Below are positions 8,620 to 16,945 of a stretch of DNA of 64,000 bases, piece by piece (within the stretch, counting starts at the first letter, position 1; the number at the start of each line of letters is the position of its first letter). The stretch covers positions 124,001 through 188,000 of the forward strand of contig CADEDY010000002.1 in assembly GCA_902826215.1 (NCBI GenBank), given 5' to 3'. This stretch comes from an uncultured Bacteroidota bacterium (lineage in GTDB: Bacteria > Bacteroidota > Bacteroidia > Flavobacteriales_F > PHOS-HE28). The translations under genes and the position numbers were made by a program. The notes under the pieces were generated by a model. The model searched no databases. It was given only the letters and a program-made list of their open reading frames with translations, and was not told the origin of the DNA.

Positions 8620-9129
8620 TCACTTTTTCTTGGCTGGTTTCGGTGAGGCTTGTTTGGATGCAGCCTTTTTCGGTGCGGCCTTGGTCGCGGGTTTGATGGC
8701 TTCGTTCGTGCGCGGGTTGGCTCGTGCCGGACCTTCATGCAGCGCAAGTCGATTCCCTTCACTGTCGATGAACAAAGCGAAGTAGCCAGCGGCTTCGCTG
8801 ATCAGGGTCTTCTGCATGATGATGCGTCCTCCCGCGAGCGGAACACGGCGCAGCACACTGTCCAGGTCGTTGCCGGTATTGAGGTAGATGAGCACCCCCG
8901 TATCGTTCGGCGTACATCCCGGACCGGCAATGAGCGCACCACCGATCCCTTTGTCAGCGGGGAAGTAGGCCATGGCGAAATCGCCGCTGAAGCCCACCTC
9001 CATTTCCATGCTGTAGATGGTGTTATAGAAGGTGGCGGCCCGGTTGATGTCCCACACTGGGATCTCGAACCAAGTGACGAAGTCCTTGAGCCGGATGTGA
9101 TGCTTGCTGGTCGCTGCTGTACTTCCCAT
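8620..9129 (-). CDS. VOC (glyoxalase/bleomycin-resistance fold) protein with Lys/Ala tail
   Basis: A 169-residue single vicinal-oxygen-chelate domain: FVTWFEIPVWDINRAATFYN at 17-36 is the typical first strand and helix, and IISEAAGYFALFIDSEGN-like sequence near 110-126 with LALHE (128-132) ends the fold. Residues 146-169 are a basic PATKAAPKKAASK-type tail ending in PAKKK, like the tails on the ATP-grasp protein and the DksA-like protein. VOC proteins bind metal and small molecules, and many are uncharacterised. It lies between the amidase and decarboxylase genes on the same strand, so a part in that pathway, enzymatic or regulatory, is possible. Confidence 0.85.
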   Translation of the reverse strand: MGSTAATSKHHIRLKDFVTWFEIPVWDINRAATFYNTIYSMEMEVGFSGDFAMAYFPADKGIGGALIAGPGCTPNDTGVLIYLNTGNDLDSVLRRVPLAGGRIIMQKTLISEAAGYFALFIDSEGNRLALHEGPARANPRTNEAIKPATKAAPKKAASKQASPKPAKKK

Positions 9130-9161
9130 GGCAAATGCGCCGAAGCTCGGCGAGGTGTTGG

Positions 9162-10121
9162 TCAGAGTCCTGTTTGTTCAGTTGGTGGGCGAACCGAAGA
9201 CATGATCGTTGTCGGGGAGACGTCAGCGGAGGCGCGTACCTCTTCCAGTATCTGCAGCTGGCCCAATTCCTGCACGCGGCGTGGTTTGATCAACGGACCG
9301 AGGCTATCAAGATACGGGTGTTTCACGCCGTTCTGGTAAATGGTCCAATCGATCATGTGGTCGCGGAAGCTCTTGAGCGGTTGCCCTAAGCGCAGAACGC
9401 CCAACTCCCTGCTACGCCGCACTTTTTCCAAATTGATCTCGATCGGGAAATACTCCTCGTTGTTCTGGGCCTGGTAGATCACGCGACCATCCGGGCCGCA
9501 AACGATGCTGCGACCACTGCCGCCAGTATCCAAGCCGTTCACATCGAAGAAGTAGCATTGGTTGATCGCGGCGCTCGCACGTGCGATGCTCAGTTCGATG
9601 TCACGATCGATGGTGCCTGTGAGCGTCGGGTGAAGGATCACTTCGGCGCCCATCACGGCCAATGTGCGCGTGGTTTCGGGGAACCACATGTCGTAACAGA
9701 TGCTCACACCGAATTTACCCACATCGGGCACATCGAAAACGCAGAATTCGTGGCCCGGCGTAACACCCACTTCGTACGGATAGAAGGGGAACATCTTGCG
9801 GTAACGAGTCACGACACTGCCTTCGGGGTCGATCACGCTGGCTGTGTTGTAGATGAGTCCATCCTTCTTCTCGAAGATGCTGCCGGGGAGGAGCCATACG
9901 CCGTGCTTGGCAGCGGCAGCGCACATTTCCTGTTCGAACGCGCCGGGAACCTCTTGTGCATTGTGGGTCAAGGGCCCATAGGCACAAAGCTCACTGAACA
10001 CCACCATATCCACCCAGGGATAGATGTTCATGAGGATATCCAACTTCAGCTTCATGGCCGCCACATTGCTGTACGAGGCGTTCACGCGCATCTGGACGCC
10101 GGCGATCGAGAATGGTTTCAT
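9162..10121 (-). CDS. Carbon-nitrogen hydrolase (nitrilase superfamily)
   Basis: A 319-residue amidase-like enzyme with the full Glu-Lys-Cys triad: Glu44 in VFSELCAYG, Lys109 in YRKMFPF and Cys142 in SICYDMWFPE. The family hydrolyses carboxamides, nitriles or N-carbamoyl groups in the cytosol; N-carbamoylputrescine amidase is one well-known member. The ATG at 10121 is chosen over an upstream start at 10187 because family homology begins at KPFSIAGVQMRV and AAAGGAA, a plausible ribosome-binding stretch, precedes it; the longer form would also overlap the aminotransferase gene. It lies 62 nt after that aminotransferase. The substrate is unknown. Confidence 0.9.
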   Translation of the reverse strand: MKPFSIAGVQMRVNASYSNVAAMKLKLDILMNIYPWVDMVVFSELCAYGPLTHNAQEVPGAFEQEMCAAAAKHGVWLLPGSIFEKKDGLIYNTASVIDPEGSVVTRYRKMFPFYPYEVGVTPGHEFCVFDVPDVGKFGVSICYDMWFPETTRTLAVMGAEVILHPTLTGTIDRDIELSIARASAAINQCYFFDVNGLDTGGSGRSIVCGPDGRVIYQAQNNEEYFPIEINLEKVRRSRELGVLRLGQPLKSFRDHMIDWTIYQNGVKHPYLDSLGPLIKPRRVQELGQLQILEEVRASADVSPTTIMSSVRPPTEQTGL

Positions 10122-10183
10122 ACTGTTCCTTTGGTCTGTTGGGTGTTGTACGGTCGGGAGCTGGGCAACTTCAACCCACAACC

Positions 10184-11494
10184 TCAACCAACGATCTTAT
10201 CGAGTTCCTCTTCCATGATGTCAAGCCCTTTGTTCAAGAGTTCATCGCTGATCACGAGCGGACAGAGGATACGGATGATGTTCTTTTCGGTACCAGCGGT
10301 GATTACCACCAGATCGCGTTTTGCGCAAGCGTTCATCAAGGCAGTGCAGGTGTCGGCATCGGGTTGCATCGGGTCGCCGTTCTTGACGAACTCCATGGCC
10401 ATCATGGCGCCGAGACCACGCACGTCACCGATCTGCTTGTGCTTCGCCTTCATGTTCTCGAAGCGCTTGCGGATCACTTCACCCACGTGCTTGCCCTTGC
10501 TGTTGAGGTCGATCTCCTCCATGTACTGGAGCGTCGCCAAGGCTGCAGCACAACTTACCGGGTTGCCGATGTAGGTGCCACCAATGCTGCTCGGTCCGGC
10601 TGCGTCCATGATATCGGCCTTGCCCATCACCGCTGCGATCGGCATGCCGCTGCCGAGGCTCTTCGCCCACGTGCTGATGTCCGGTGTTACTCCGAATTGT
10701 TCGTAGGCGCTCCAAGCACCGGTGCGGCCGAAGCCGCTCTGGATCTCGTCGAAGATCAAGAGGATGCCATGCTTGTCGCAGAACGCTCGAAGACCCTTCA
10801 GGTAAGCAGCAGGGGCCACATTGAAGCCGCCTTCACCTTGCACCACTTCAATGATGATGGCCGCAAGGTTCTCCGGAGCTACAGTGTTGTGCGACAGCTC
10901 TTCCAACCGGTGCAATTCGGCTTTCACGAAATCCGCCTCACTCCGTCCTGCACCGTACCGGTAGAAATTCGGGAATTGCGTGCGATAGACCTCTGGTGCG
11001 AACGGTCCACAATCCGGCTTGTAGCCCACCTTGCTGGTCAAGGTCATCGCCATCATGGTGCGGCCATGGAAGGCATCGGTGAAACACAGCACCCCTTGGC
11101 GTTTCGTGGCTTGCCGTGCGATCTTGATCGCGTTCTCCACGGCTTCGGCTCCGGTGCTTACCAACAAGGTCTTCGTTGGTCCGCCGTGCGGAAGTAATGT
11201 ATTCAACTTCTCGCACAGTGCGATGTACGACTCGTAGCTGGCCACGTTGAAACTCACATGCAGGAATTTGGCTGCTTGTTCTTGGATCGCTTGCACTACG
11301 GGTGGTGGGCAGTGCCCTGCGTTCACGACACCGATGCCGCCAGCGAAATCGATGAGCTCGCGACCATCCTCGTCGGTGATGGTTGCCCCGCTGGCCATTG
11401 CGGCCGTGGCATGGTTGAACATACCTACCCCGTTCGGGACAGCACTTTTCCGGCGCGCGATCAGTTCTTGGCTCTTGGTCATTTGGTCGGTCAT
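10184..11494 (-). CDS. Class III aminotransferase (GABA/diamine aminotransferase type)
   Basis: A 436-residue PLP aminotransferase of the GabT/PuuE/YgjG group, which moves an omega-amino group from an amino acid or diamine to 2-oxoglutarate or pyruvate. Visible motifs are FAGGIGVVNAGHCPPPVV (substrate loop), STGAEAVENAIKIAR (PLP phosphate binding), FHGRT, Asp249 in IFDEIQSGFGRTG and Schiff-base Lys278 in TWAKSLGSGMP. The length is standard. It is the first gene of the same-strand cluster (aminotransferase, amidase, VOC, decarboxylase, ligase, C45 hydrolase), with the aldehyde dehydrogenase downstream. A GABA or aminoaldehyde-forming step fits that set; the exact substrate is inferred only. 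Confidence 0.9.
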   Translation of the reverse strand: MTDQMTKSQELIARRKSAVPNGVGMFNHATAAMASGATITDEDGRELIDFAGGIGVVNAGHCPPPVVQAIQEQAAKFLHVSFNVASYESYIALCEKLNTLLPHGGPTKTLLVSTGAEAVENAIKIARQATKRQGVLCFTDAFHGRTMMAMTLTSKVGYKPDCGPFAPEVYRTQFPNFYRYGAGRSEADFVKAELHRLEELSHNTVAPENLAAIIIEVVQGEGGFNVAPAAYLKGLRAFCDKHGILLIFDEIQSGFGRTGAWSAYEQFGVTPDISTWAKSLGSGMPIAAVMGKADIMDAAGPSSIGGTYIGNPVSCAAALATLQYMEEIDLNSKGKHVGEVIRKRFENMKAKHKQIGDVRGLGAMMAMEFVKNGDPMQPDADTCTALMNACAKRDLVVITAGTEKNIIRILCPLVISDELLNKGLDIMEEELDKIVG

Positions 11495-11575
11495 GGCAGC
11501 AGCTTTCGTGTACGAAGGTCCGAACTAACGGCGAACATGGTCGAAGGAACCAGGATCCGGCAAGTAGCACTGTGT

Positions 11576-14164
11576 TCAGTTCAACCGGTGCGCAAGGGTC
11601 ACGGTCTGTTTGTAGCGCTCCACATTGCCTTGTAGGTCGAATACTTCGAGGAGGATGATGTACGGGCCCATGCGGCCGAGGCTTCCGCCTTCGAGCAGAC
11701 CATCCCAAGAAATGGCACCCGAAGTACCGAGCAATTGGCTCTCCATCAGTTTGCGTGCTTCGCGCCCAGCTAGATCGTAAACGGTCATGTTCCCAACGAA
11801 GCCTGGTTCTTGGAATCGGTAACCGATCGTGAGCAGGTCCTGATAGCCATCGTTGTCCGGTGAGAAAATGGCCGGGTTCACGATGATCTCTCCACTCGCC
11901 TCAGGTGCTTTGGCATATTGCGAGTTCTGGAACCCTGGCGTGGCCTTGCCTGCGATGTCCGCTGCTGTTTGCCAATTGGTATCGTCGCTGGTTGGACGGT
12001 CGGGGTCCACACGTTCCAGGCTATATCCCTCCGTGTTGTTCACCAGTGCGAAGTGCAGGTCGTCGCTGTAATTGAACCGATCGAGCTGGGTGCCTGTCGG
12101 GTCCAGAAGCACCACCGACCCCGTTCCGTTGTTGTAGCTCGGCAGGTCGGTTTCGATGAAGCGGTCCGCGTGGCTTTGCGGATAGTTGCTGACGATATTC
12201 AAGGTGCTTTCGCAGACCAAGGCATACTCGCCCGGCAAAAGCAAGAAGGAGGATGTAGTGATCGGCAGACCAGCGCTCACTGCCCCGTTCGACACATTGG
12301 CCAATCCCCAGCCCGCCATGCTCAGGGTCTTCTGCGAACGGTTGTAGATCTCCACGAAATCACTGCCTGTGCCAAAGGGGTCGTAGAGCACCTCGTTGAT
12401 CACGACATCGCCGACCGCGACAGGCTCTGGAAGTGCGAAAGTGGCCGTGTTGTTCGCCGCGATGAGGTTGCCCGGACAATCGGAGACATCCTCCACCACG
12501 ATGGTATACACCGTACCAACGACCAAGGGTTGAAGCAGGTTGATCGTTGCGCCGGTCGTGCCGTTGGGGAAAACATCGCCTGTGCCGATCGACGGGGTGA
12601 TGAAATAATTGCCGCCGACCAAGCTGGTGGCGTCCATCGCTTCACTGAAGACCAATCCAAGGGTCATCTCATCGGGTACTTGAACAGCGAGAAGCGAGGG
12701 TGGTTGCATATCTGGAACGATGGCGTAGATGCTGTTCTGAACACCCGGTGTGCCACCGACCGGAGCGTTGCTTGCCCGCCAGTTGGACGCCCCGCTGCAC
12801 GGCGATGTCGGGTCGATCTGCTCCAAGGTCCAGCCGCCGGCCGACTTCGCAGCATCTTGATACCAGCTCAGCGCATAGGTCACCGCATCGATCGTGTTCG
12901 CATTGTCGTCCTTCAGCACCAAGGCATCGCCATCGTTGTTCAGCGCGGGCAAACTCGTCAGACCGATCTTGTTCGATACCGTCGGGAAAAAAGGCAGGCT
13001 TGCGTTGGCCATGAGCAGGACGTATTCGCCGGGGCCGAGCAAATAGCTCGGGAGCACAACAGGCGTTCCGCCATCGCTGAACATCCAGCCCGCCAGGTCG
13101 AAGGTCAAGGAAGTCGTGGTGTTCAGGACCTCCACGAATTCGACTTCCGGCAAGCCGACCACGGGTGTCGGGTCTGCCATGAGCTCATTGATCACCACAT
13201 CACGAAAGGAGGCGGCCTCCGGCACGACATAACTGAAGTTGATGGCTGCCGGACCTGCGTACACATTGCCCGTTGGGTCCTGCGCATCGGCCACGGAAAG
13301 TTGATAGGCGCTGCCGCTCGTGAGCGCGATGGCCGGTGTCACATGCACCAAGTTGGGGCTTGTACCATCCAATATCTGTGAAGCGACCCCGATGAACGGG
13401 AGGATGTCGTAGGTGCCGATGAATGCGGGGTCAATGGGCTCGCTGTACAGCACGTCCACCTCTGTCGCCGAGATGGCCGTGACCGACACAATGGACGGCG
13501 GGGTGAGGTCGACCGGGATCGCACCCACCACGAAGTCATCGAAGTAGTGGTTGTTGACCGCTGAGGCTGCTGTGCTCTGTTCGATCCGTATGCCGAAGTG
13601 GGAAGCTGAAGTGAAGTTGTTGTCCGTTATCGTGCCTGCCGATGTATACGAACCCGTCGCACCATCGTCGTAGAAAAGCTGCCATTCGCCCGCTGAGCTC
13701 CGTGTCACCTTGATCCGAAAAGGGTTGCTGGTGCTGCTGTTCACCACGCCATCCGGGCTTTGCAGGGTGGTTGAGGTGCCGGTCCCAGCGGTGCTCCGGA
13801 ACAGTTCCAAACGGTCCGCAGTGCCTCCCATGCGCAGGTAGTATCCGTTCACGCCGGAAGAAAGGTCGACCCCGTTGCTCATGAGGTAGATATCCGTGTA
13901 GTTGGCGCCACTGCTGGCGAAGCGCAGGTCCACGAAGAACTCCCACTGAGCATCGTTCACCAAGGTGCTCGGGGTGCTCAAGAAGTAGTTGGCGGCTCCG
14001 CTGCTCTGCGATTGCAATACGCCCGTTGCCGCGGTGAAGAAGGTGGTGTTACCGGTCCACGTTGGCGAATTGGTGAAGTCCAGATCGGTGAAGTCGTCGG
14101 AGAATTGTCCTTGGGCATTGGCCAAGGTAAGCGTGACGAGAAGGGTGGTCAGCAGGCTTTTCAT
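11576..14164 (-). CDS. Secreted lamin-tail protein with T9SS C-terminal signal
   Basis: An 862-residue exported protein beginning with the signal peptide MKSLLTTLLVTLTLANAQGQ; this start is preferred to an upstream one at 14215 because the extra residues are basic and lack signal character. Order of domains: a LamG/concanavalin-like region (about 20-215), two Ig-like modules opening with TPPSIVSV and QPPSLLAV (SbsA/Big_5-like), each followed by a lamin-tail domain (VVINELMADP and VVINEVLYDPFG, both with VE(I/V) plus GPGEY or LPGEY signatures). It ends in a gliding-motility-type sorting domain, NPAIFSPDNDGYQD to the C-terminus. It should be secreted by T9SS and kept at the cell surface. The ligand is unknown. 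Confidence 0.88.
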   Translation of the reverse strand: MKSLLTTLLVTLTLANAQGQFSDDFTDLDFTNSPTWTGNTTFFTAATGVLQSQSSGAANYFLSTPSTLVNDAQWEFFVDLRFASSGANYTDIYLMSNGVDLSSGVNGYYLRMGGTADRLELFRSTAGTGTSTTLQSPDGVVNSSTSNPFRIKVTRSSAGEWQLFYDDGATGSYTSAGTITDNNFTSASHFGIRIEQSTAASAVNNHYFDDFVVGAIPVDLTPPSIVSVTAISATEVDVLYSEPIDPAFIGTYDILPFIGVASQILDGTSPNLVHVTPAIALTSGSAYQLSVADAQDPTGNVYAGPAAINFSYVVPEAASFRDVVINELMADPTPVVGLPEVEFVEVLNTTTSLTFDLAGWMFSDGGTPVVLPSYLLGPGEYVLLMANASLPFFPTVSNKIGLTSLPALNNDGDALVLKDDNANTIDAVTYALSWYQDAAKSAGGWTLEQIDPTSPCSGASNWRASNAPVGGTPGVQNSIYAIVPDMQPPSLLAVQVPDEMTLGLVFSEAMDATSLVGGNYFITPSIGTGDVFPNGTTGATINLLQPLVVGTVYTIVVEDVSDCPGNLIAANNTATFALPEPVAVGDVVINEVLYDPFGTGSDFVEIYNRSQKTLSMAGWGLANVSNGAVSAGLPITTSSFLLLPGEYALVCESTLNIVSNYPQSHADRFIETDLPSYNNGTGSVVLLDPTGTQLDRFNYSDDLHFALVNNTEGYSLERVDPDRPTSDDTNWQTAADIAGKATPGFQNSQYAKAPEASGEIIVNPAIFSPDNDGYQDLLTIGYRFQEPGFVGNMTVYDLAGREARKLMESQLLGTSGAISWDGLLEGGSLGRMGPYIILLEVFDLQGNVERYKQTVTLAHRLN

Positions 14165-14237
14165 GGGTCGGCGCTTGCCGCGCGAAGCAGCGGACAAGGT
14201 AGTACTTTGGACCACCTTTTCACGTTCATACTAGCAC

Positions 14238-15248
14238 ATGAAAGTCGCGGTCGTAGGTGCCACCGGAATGGTCGGTCAGGTCATGTTGAAGGTGCTCGAA
14301 GAGCGCAAGTTCCCGGTGGATGAGATGTTGGCAGTGGCCAGCGATCGTGCCTCTGGTCGAATGGTGCGTTTTCGGGGGAAGGACATTCCTGTTGTCGGTA
14401 TGGAAGCTGCTGTTGCAGCCAAGCCCGATATCGCCTTGTTCTCCGCTGGGGGCGGTGTTTCACTGGAGTGGGCTCCCCGCTTTGCGGAAGTAGGCTGCAC
14501 CGTCATCGACAACAGCAGTGCTTGGCGCATGGACCCGACCAAGAAGCTCGTGGTGCCCGAGATCAACGGCCAGTTGCTCGAAGAGGGTGATCGGATCATT
14601 GCGAACCCGAACTGCAGCACGATCCAAATGGTGTTGGCATTGGCTCCGTTGCACAAGGCGTACAACGTTCAGCGCGTCGTCGTTTCAACCTACCAGAGCG
14701 TGACCGGTACAGGCATGAAGGCGGTTGCACAGATGGACAACGAACGCAAAGGCATCGCAGGTGACATGGCCTATCCATTCGCCATCGATCGCAACGTGAT
14801 CCCCCGGTGTGATGTGTTCACCGACAACGGATACACCAAGGAGGAGATGAAGCTGGTGCATGAGACCAAGAAGATCCTGGACCCGAACATCCGCGTTACG
14901 GCAACCGCTGTGCGGGTGCCTGTTACCGGGGGGCATAGCGAAGCGGTGAACGTGGAGTTCGAGAAAGAATTCGAGCTGGATGAAGTGCGTCGGCTGTTGC
15001 AGGCAGCACCCGGCATTCTGCTCTTCGATGACATTGCGAAGGATGAGTACCCCATGCCCTTGGTGGCCAACGGGCGCGACGAGGTGTTCGTAGGAAGACT
15101 GCGCCGCGACGAGACCCAGCCGCGCACCTTGAACCTTTGGATCGTAGCGGACAATCTGCGAAAGGGGGCTGCGACGAATGCCGTGCAGATCGCGGAACAG
15201 GTTGTCGCTTTCGTAGATCGCCGAAGGCTGGCAAATGTCCGTTCGTAA
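14238..15248 (+). CDS. asd: Aspartate-semialdehyde dehydrogenase
   Basis: A 336-residue enzyme that reduces beta-aspartyl phosphate to aspartate semialdehyde with NADPH, the branch point to lysine, diaminopimelate, threonine and methionine. It has the N-terminal Rossmann motif VVGATGMVGQ, active-site Cys126 in NPNCSTIQ and the later GGHSEAVNVEFE segment with the acid/base His. Length and motifs match the family throughout. It is transcribed divergently from the lamin-tail gene, with 73 nt between the two starts. A TACTTTGG stretch about 35 nt upstream resembles a -7 box with one base fewer in the spacer, so a promoter is likely but not clear. Confidence 0.96.
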   Translation: MKVAVVGATGMVGQVMLKVLEERKFPVDEMLAVASDRASGRMVRFRGKDIPVVGMEAAVAAKPDIALFSAGGGVSLEWAPRFAEVGCTVIDNSSAWRMDPTKKLVVPEINGQLLEEGDRIIANPNCSTIQMVLALAPLHKAYNVQRVVVSTYQSVTGTGMKAVAQMDNERKGIAGDMAYPFAIDRNVIPRCDVFTDNGYTKEEMKLVHETKKILDPNIRVTATAVRVPVTGGHSEAVNVEFEKEFELDEVRRLLQAAPGILLFDDIAKDEYPMPLVANGRDEVFVGRLRRDETQPRTLNLWIVADNLRKGAATNAVQIAEQVVAFVDRRRLANVRS

Positions 15249-15288
15249 TGATCACGTTCCTAGAACCTTCCACTCAAAACCAGGGACC

Positions 15289-16218
15289 ATGGACTCTTTC
15301 GTTCCTTGCCGAAACAGCTTGCTGATCCTGTTGATCGGGACATTCCATGTTTCTGTCTCTGCACAGGAGTCGACCACTCGGCGTTCACTGATCGCAGATG
15401 GCTACCTCGGCTTCGGCAATGGCTCGGCTTACAGTTCCAAATACAACTTGGACGATTGGCGTAGCGCTTTGCCGAATTCGGAATTGCTACGACGCGATAT
15501 TCCTCTGTCCAACGGCCAGAACTACGCATACAACGAGGCCATCTATTACGGCAATGGTCCATACGGGCGCTTCGGCTCCACCAGTGGAACCGCTTACGTG
15601 GGCATAGGTCTTGACTTCGGTCGGAATGCCCCGGACGGATCCAAGTTCGAGAAACGCTTGCGCATCGGCTTCGCTTACACAGGCTTCGAGAGCGCTGCGG
15701 ATTCTTGGGGAACTTCCAACACGGCACGGTATGACACGGTGGTCTCCCAATCCACCGGTGCGCAATTCTACCGGGACACCACGTTCAGCGAGACTTACGC
15801 AGTGAATGCTTCGTGGTCGCGCATCGGACTCGATGCTTCTTACACGGTGCGGCGTATGAACAGTTCGCGTTGGGCATGATACGTGGGCGCTGGAGCGCAA
15901 GTGGGTGCCACGATGAACAGTGACGTGAGCGTTTCCCATCGGATCACCCGGTCGGACCTGAACAACGAAGAACTCTACGCAAGTTACCGGGAGGTCGAAG
16001 AGTTCGAAAGTCATCGTCTTCGTTCCAACTACTGGGGCGCTACTTATGCATTGGCTGGTTTGGACTTCCAGCTGAGCCGCAAGAGTCCTTTCCTGAGCAA
16101 CCTGCACCTGTTCTACGAAATGCGGCCGACCGTGCAATTCAGCGCTCCGGCTGGAGTGGCCGCGCAGGTGCAAGGCGGTGTGCGTTCCGTCTTCGGACTC
16201 CGCTTCGATCTGCGTTGA
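15289..16218 (+). pseudogene. Outer-membrane-type protein interrupted by one in-frame TGA
   Basis: An ATG at 15289 opens a signal peptide (CRNSLLILLIGTFHVSVSAQ) followed by beta-strand-rich sequence with Tyr/Gly/aromatic alternation, as in outer-membrane barrels. The frame stops at TGA 15877-15879 but continues open and homologous in style for another 112 codons to TGA at 16216-16218. The junction reads SSRWA-stop-YVGAGAQVGA, so a Trp codon TGG changed to TGA would restore a smooth strand. The full product would be 309 residues. Either this is a recent nonsense mutation or a base-call error; ordinary TGA stops elsewhere argue against a changed genetic code. Function unknown; probably a surface or membrane barrel. 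Confidence 0.72.
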
Positions 16219-16899
16219 TCAAGCGTCTGCTTCAGTCCGACCAACACCTCCTTCCGAGGCGATCGTTGGTTCGCTGATCGGCTCTTCGGGCAAGGTTGGG
16301 ATCACCACGTTCCGTGGCCCGCGTTGCGCAAGTATGAAGAGTGCCACGCCAATGGTGATCGCGGCATCAGCGATGTTGAACACCGGCCGGAAGAACACGA
16401 AGTAGTCGCCACCCCAGATCGGCAGCCAATCGGGCAGGCGGCCTTCCCATACCGGGAAGTAGAACATGTCCACCACAGCACCATGCAGCAGCGGCGCGTA
16501 GCCGCCATCCGGAGGAAGGAACACGGCTTTCTCGAATGGCGTGCTGGCGCTGAAGAGCACGCCGTAGAATGTACTGTCGATGATGTTGCCCAAAGCACCG
16601 GCCAGGATCAATGAAACGCTGACCATGAGCCCTGTGGAGACACCGCGCTGGATCATGCGGTACAGGCTGTAGCCGATCCCACTGACGGCAGCGATCCGGA
16701 ACAAGGTCAGCAAGAGCTTGCCCCACGTGCCTCCGAACTCCATGCCGAAGGCCATGCCCCGGTTCTCGATGAAGTGCAAGAAGCCCTTATCGCCCAAGAT
16801 CGAGATGGACCCATCGTAGAAGAAGTTGAGTTTCACCCACACCTTCAACGCCTGATCGGCGAGGAGGACCAAGAGAACGATGAGGAATGCGCGCTTCAT
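16219..16899 (-). CDS. lspA: Lipoprotein signal peptidase II
   Basis: A 226-residue inner-membrane aspartyl protease that removes the signal peptide from prolipoproteins after lipidation. The two catalytic aspartates are present as Asp108 (GALGNIIDS) and Asp178 (FNIADAAI), with the conserved Asn-Arg pair in ENRGMAFG near 45-52 and about four membrane helices. The protein carries a roughly 40-residue polar C-terminal extension beyond the family core (PTLPEEPISEPTIASEGG), longer than the E. coli enzyme. Its stop codon abuts that of the outer-membrane gene, both read from TGATCA (16216-16221). It is followed upstream by the DksA-like gene on the same strand. Confidence 0.95.
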   Translation of the reverse strand: MKRAFLIVLLVLLADQALKVWVKLNFFYDGSISILGDKGFLHFIENRGMAFGMEFGGTWGKLLLTLFRIAAVSGIGYSLYRMIQRGVSTGLMVSVSLILAGALGNIIDSTFYGVLFSASTPFEKAVFLPPDGGYAPLLHGAVVDMFYFPVWEGRLPDWLPIWGGDYFVFFRPVFNIADAAITIGVALFILAQRGPRNVVIPTLPEEPISEPTIASEGGVGRTEADA

Positions 16900-16945
16900 G
16901 CCTGGCGACGTATGAACAGGGATCGGCTCGCGCCGAACCGGTCCA

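Noticed and set aside
11918-13381. A 487-codon plus-strand frame inside the lamin-tail gene
   Set aside because: Antisense to a protein with signal peptide, lamin tails and T9SS domain. No family-like sequence seen.
14190-14237. A clear TAnnTTTG promoter for asd
   Set aside because: The nearest match, TACTTTG, has one spacer base instead of two; similar one-base-short boxes precede the MBOAT and propeller genes but could be chance, so none is listed as a promoter.
15877-15879. Reassignment of TGA to tryptophan in this organism
   Set aside because: Many intact genes here (for example purQ, lspA, nuoN, nuoK) end in TGA followed by unrelated sequence, so TGA is an ordinary stop.
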